A stretch of DNA of 64,000 nucleotides from Seinonella peptonophila (lineage in GTDB: Bacteria > Bacillota > Bacilli > Thermoactinomycetales > Thermoactinomycetaceae): assembly GCF_900129355.1 (NCBI RefSeq), contig NZ_FQVL01000002.1, forward strand, positions 186,001-250,000. Direction: 5' to 3'. Of this stretch, positions 62,886-64,000 are shown piece after piece. Under the pieces are notes generated by a model. That model searched no databases and had not been told where the DNA came from. It saw only the letters and a program-made list of their open reading frames with translations. Within the stretch, counting starts at the first letter, position 1. Each line of letters begins with the position of its first letter. Made by a program: the position numbers and the translations under genes.

Positions 62886-64000
62886 CTATCGCGCTTTCAT
62901 AACGGGAATCGTTTCAAGTACTTCCTTACTTAACACTTTTGCCAAAACATCTACAGAACGATACGCTTCGTTAAAAGTATTTCCAACTCCCCCCACCTCT
63001 ACCAATAAACTATTGGGAGAGAGAGATTGATTATATTCCCCATTGATTCCACGCGTACGTGGCTTTTCGATCACTGACGAGGAAAGTCCAGGATAAAGTT
63101 GATTAATTTTCTGATGTAATTGCTTTGCTAAACTTCGATTTTGCGGATAATAAGAACTTGATTTACCGACTACGAAAGAGAGTCTTGCATACGAGAGCCC
63201 TCCAATCTGAATCGTTGTTTTATTTCGCGGACGTGAGTCACGATGAACATCAATTAAATATGTAAGTTGCGGATGTTGTTGCATAACCTGACGTATTTTC
63301 TTACGAGAGACGCGATAGGCAAAGCGTGAATTTGTCTTTGGTTGAGATTGAGAAGCGATTGCTCCCACATGTAATGCCTGAAGGCGCTTTGCTAAACGCT
63401 TGCCAACCTGGTTAATATTTCTCTTTTTATCAATGCTTACTGCACGACTGGGCTGTTTTGTTCCAACTTCAGACAGATAAGATTCCCAATAATGTGTATG
63501 ATAGACAAGTACAAGAGGCTGTCCTAACTCTTTTATTTGTTCTGATTCATCACGTTCCAAGTCATCTGTGCTAGAAATAATCGCCTTTTCTAAATCAGGA
63601 GGTGGGGGTGATTCCACAGGAATCGATGTATAGTCAACCCCAGGGCTTGCTGCGATAATATTTGCATCATATAAAGCAAACATGGGTAACTCTCTACCTA
63701 ATAGTGTTCGAGGATCTTTTGGATTAATACTTGTTACTAATTCAAAAAAGAGACGAGAAAGAATTCGATCTTTTGATTGGTTTACCTGTTCATCCAGATA
63801 CGGAATACTCTCTCCTAAGACCATTAATAATGTTTTTGGAGTAACCCGATTGGTTAAAGGACTTCCCTCTGTTTGGCGCACATTTGATTCTGCTTGCAAC
63901 ATAGCAAAGCCACCTATCATTGAAAACAGAATTGCTGTCCCCACAAAGAGAAGGACGAAAATACGTCTTACTTTGGGTCGTGCAAATGAGATAGTGGCAA
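62886..64000 (-). CDS. spoIIP: stage II sporulation protein P (SpoIIP), 5' end outside window
   Basis: The frame is open from the right edge (ATISFARPKVRRIFVLLFVG...), so the start lies beyond 64000; a GTG at 63944 would cut the membrane helix and is rejected. One N-terminal helix (RRIFVLLFVGTAILFSMIGG), then the amidase domain with LVYHTHYWESYLSE, ALHVGAIASQSQPKT, LIDVHRDSRPRNKT, GGLSYARLSFVVG, and the C-terminal SLLVEVGGVGNTFNEAYRSVD. SpoIIP removes stem peptides from peptidoglycan with SpoIID to drive engulfment. Its gene heads the yqxA-lepA-hemW-hrcA block. Confidence 0.95.
   Translation of the reverse strand, partial: ATISFARPKVRRIFVLLFVGTAILFSMIGGFAMLQAESNVRQTEGSPLTNRVTPKTLLMVLGESIPYLDEQVNQSKDRILSRLFFELVTSINPKDPRTLLGRELPMFALYDANIIAASPGVDYTSIPVESPPPPDLEKAIISSTDDLERDESEQIKELGQPLVLVYHTHYWESYLSEVGTKQPSRAVSIDKKRNINQVGKRLAKRLQALHVGAIASQSQPKTNSRFAYRVSRKKIRQVMQQHPQLTYLIDVHRDSRPRNKTTIQIGGLSYARLSFVVGKSSSYYPQNRSLAKQLHQKINQLYPGLSSSVIEKPRTRGINGEYNQSLSPNSLLVEVGGVGNTFNEAYRSVDVLAKVLSKEVLETIPVMKAR

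Noticed and set aside
1-64000. CRISPR arrays, tRNA or rRNA genes, insertion sequences with transposase
   Set aside because: No regularly spaced repeats, cloverleaf genes, rRNA blocks or transposase frames were seen on either strand.

Overview
The window is chromosomal DNA of a low-to-moderate G+C, endospore-forming Gram-positive bacterium (Bacillota, Bacillales-type). Evidence: the spoIIP, yqxA, yqfC, yqfD and gpsB-like genes, AGGAGG-type ribosome sites, two T-box leaders, a CIRCE element, and a gene order that is largely the Bacillus subtilis spoIIP-to-sigA block read on the minus strand. A member or relative of the Thermoactinomycetaceae would fit, but that is inference.

Layout. 1-12.7 kb: thiI and its cysteine desulfurase partner, an orphan LacI regulator, a YtiB-type carbonic anhydrase, small membrane or division proteins, a SEDS glycan polymerase, a DedA protein, an isochorismatase-fold hydrolase, an M42 peptidase, a lipoprotein polysaccharide deacetylase, RNase P RNA, and nif3/trmK. 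12.8-18.4 kb: a plus-strand operon like E. coli sgc (DeoR regulator, PTS EIIA, M42 peptidase, EIIB, EIIC, BtpA/SgcQ protein, ribulose-phosphate epimerase), inserted with an M1 peptidase gene between trmK and sigA, which are close neighbours in Bacillus. 20-30.8 kb: sigA, dnaG, ppdK with its regulator ppsR, ccpN and glyQS behind a glycine T-box.

31-33.4 kb is an accessory island on the plus strand: a G+C-richer, frameshifted relic, then a Tet(L)-like efflux gene preceded by a 20-codon leader peptide and a hairpin that hides its ribosome site. 33.6-43.2 kb is the recO-yqzL-era-cdd-dgkA-ybeY-pgpH-phoH-yqfD-yqfC-floA block (RNA maturation, cell envelope, sporulation). 43.3-52.6 kb: yqeY, rpsU, a HIT protein, leuS with a leucine T-box, two small genes, a Na/Pi cotransporter-like gene, deoC, a NUDIX hydrolase, mtaB and rsmE.

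53-59.4 kb is the heat-shock operon hrcA-chaperonin-grpE-dnaK-dnaJ under a perfect CIRCE. Its second gene encodes an archaeal-like (group III) chaperonin rather than a GroEL, and that chaperonin has Ala in place of a catalytic Asp that both chaperonin groups normally conserve. It is the most striking item here. 59.5-64 kb: hemW, lepA, yqxA and a 5'-truncated spoIIP. Other points of note are a ccpN gene whose only sensible start codon is ATC, and a G+C-rich 290-bp segment flanked by short direct repeats where prmA would be expected.
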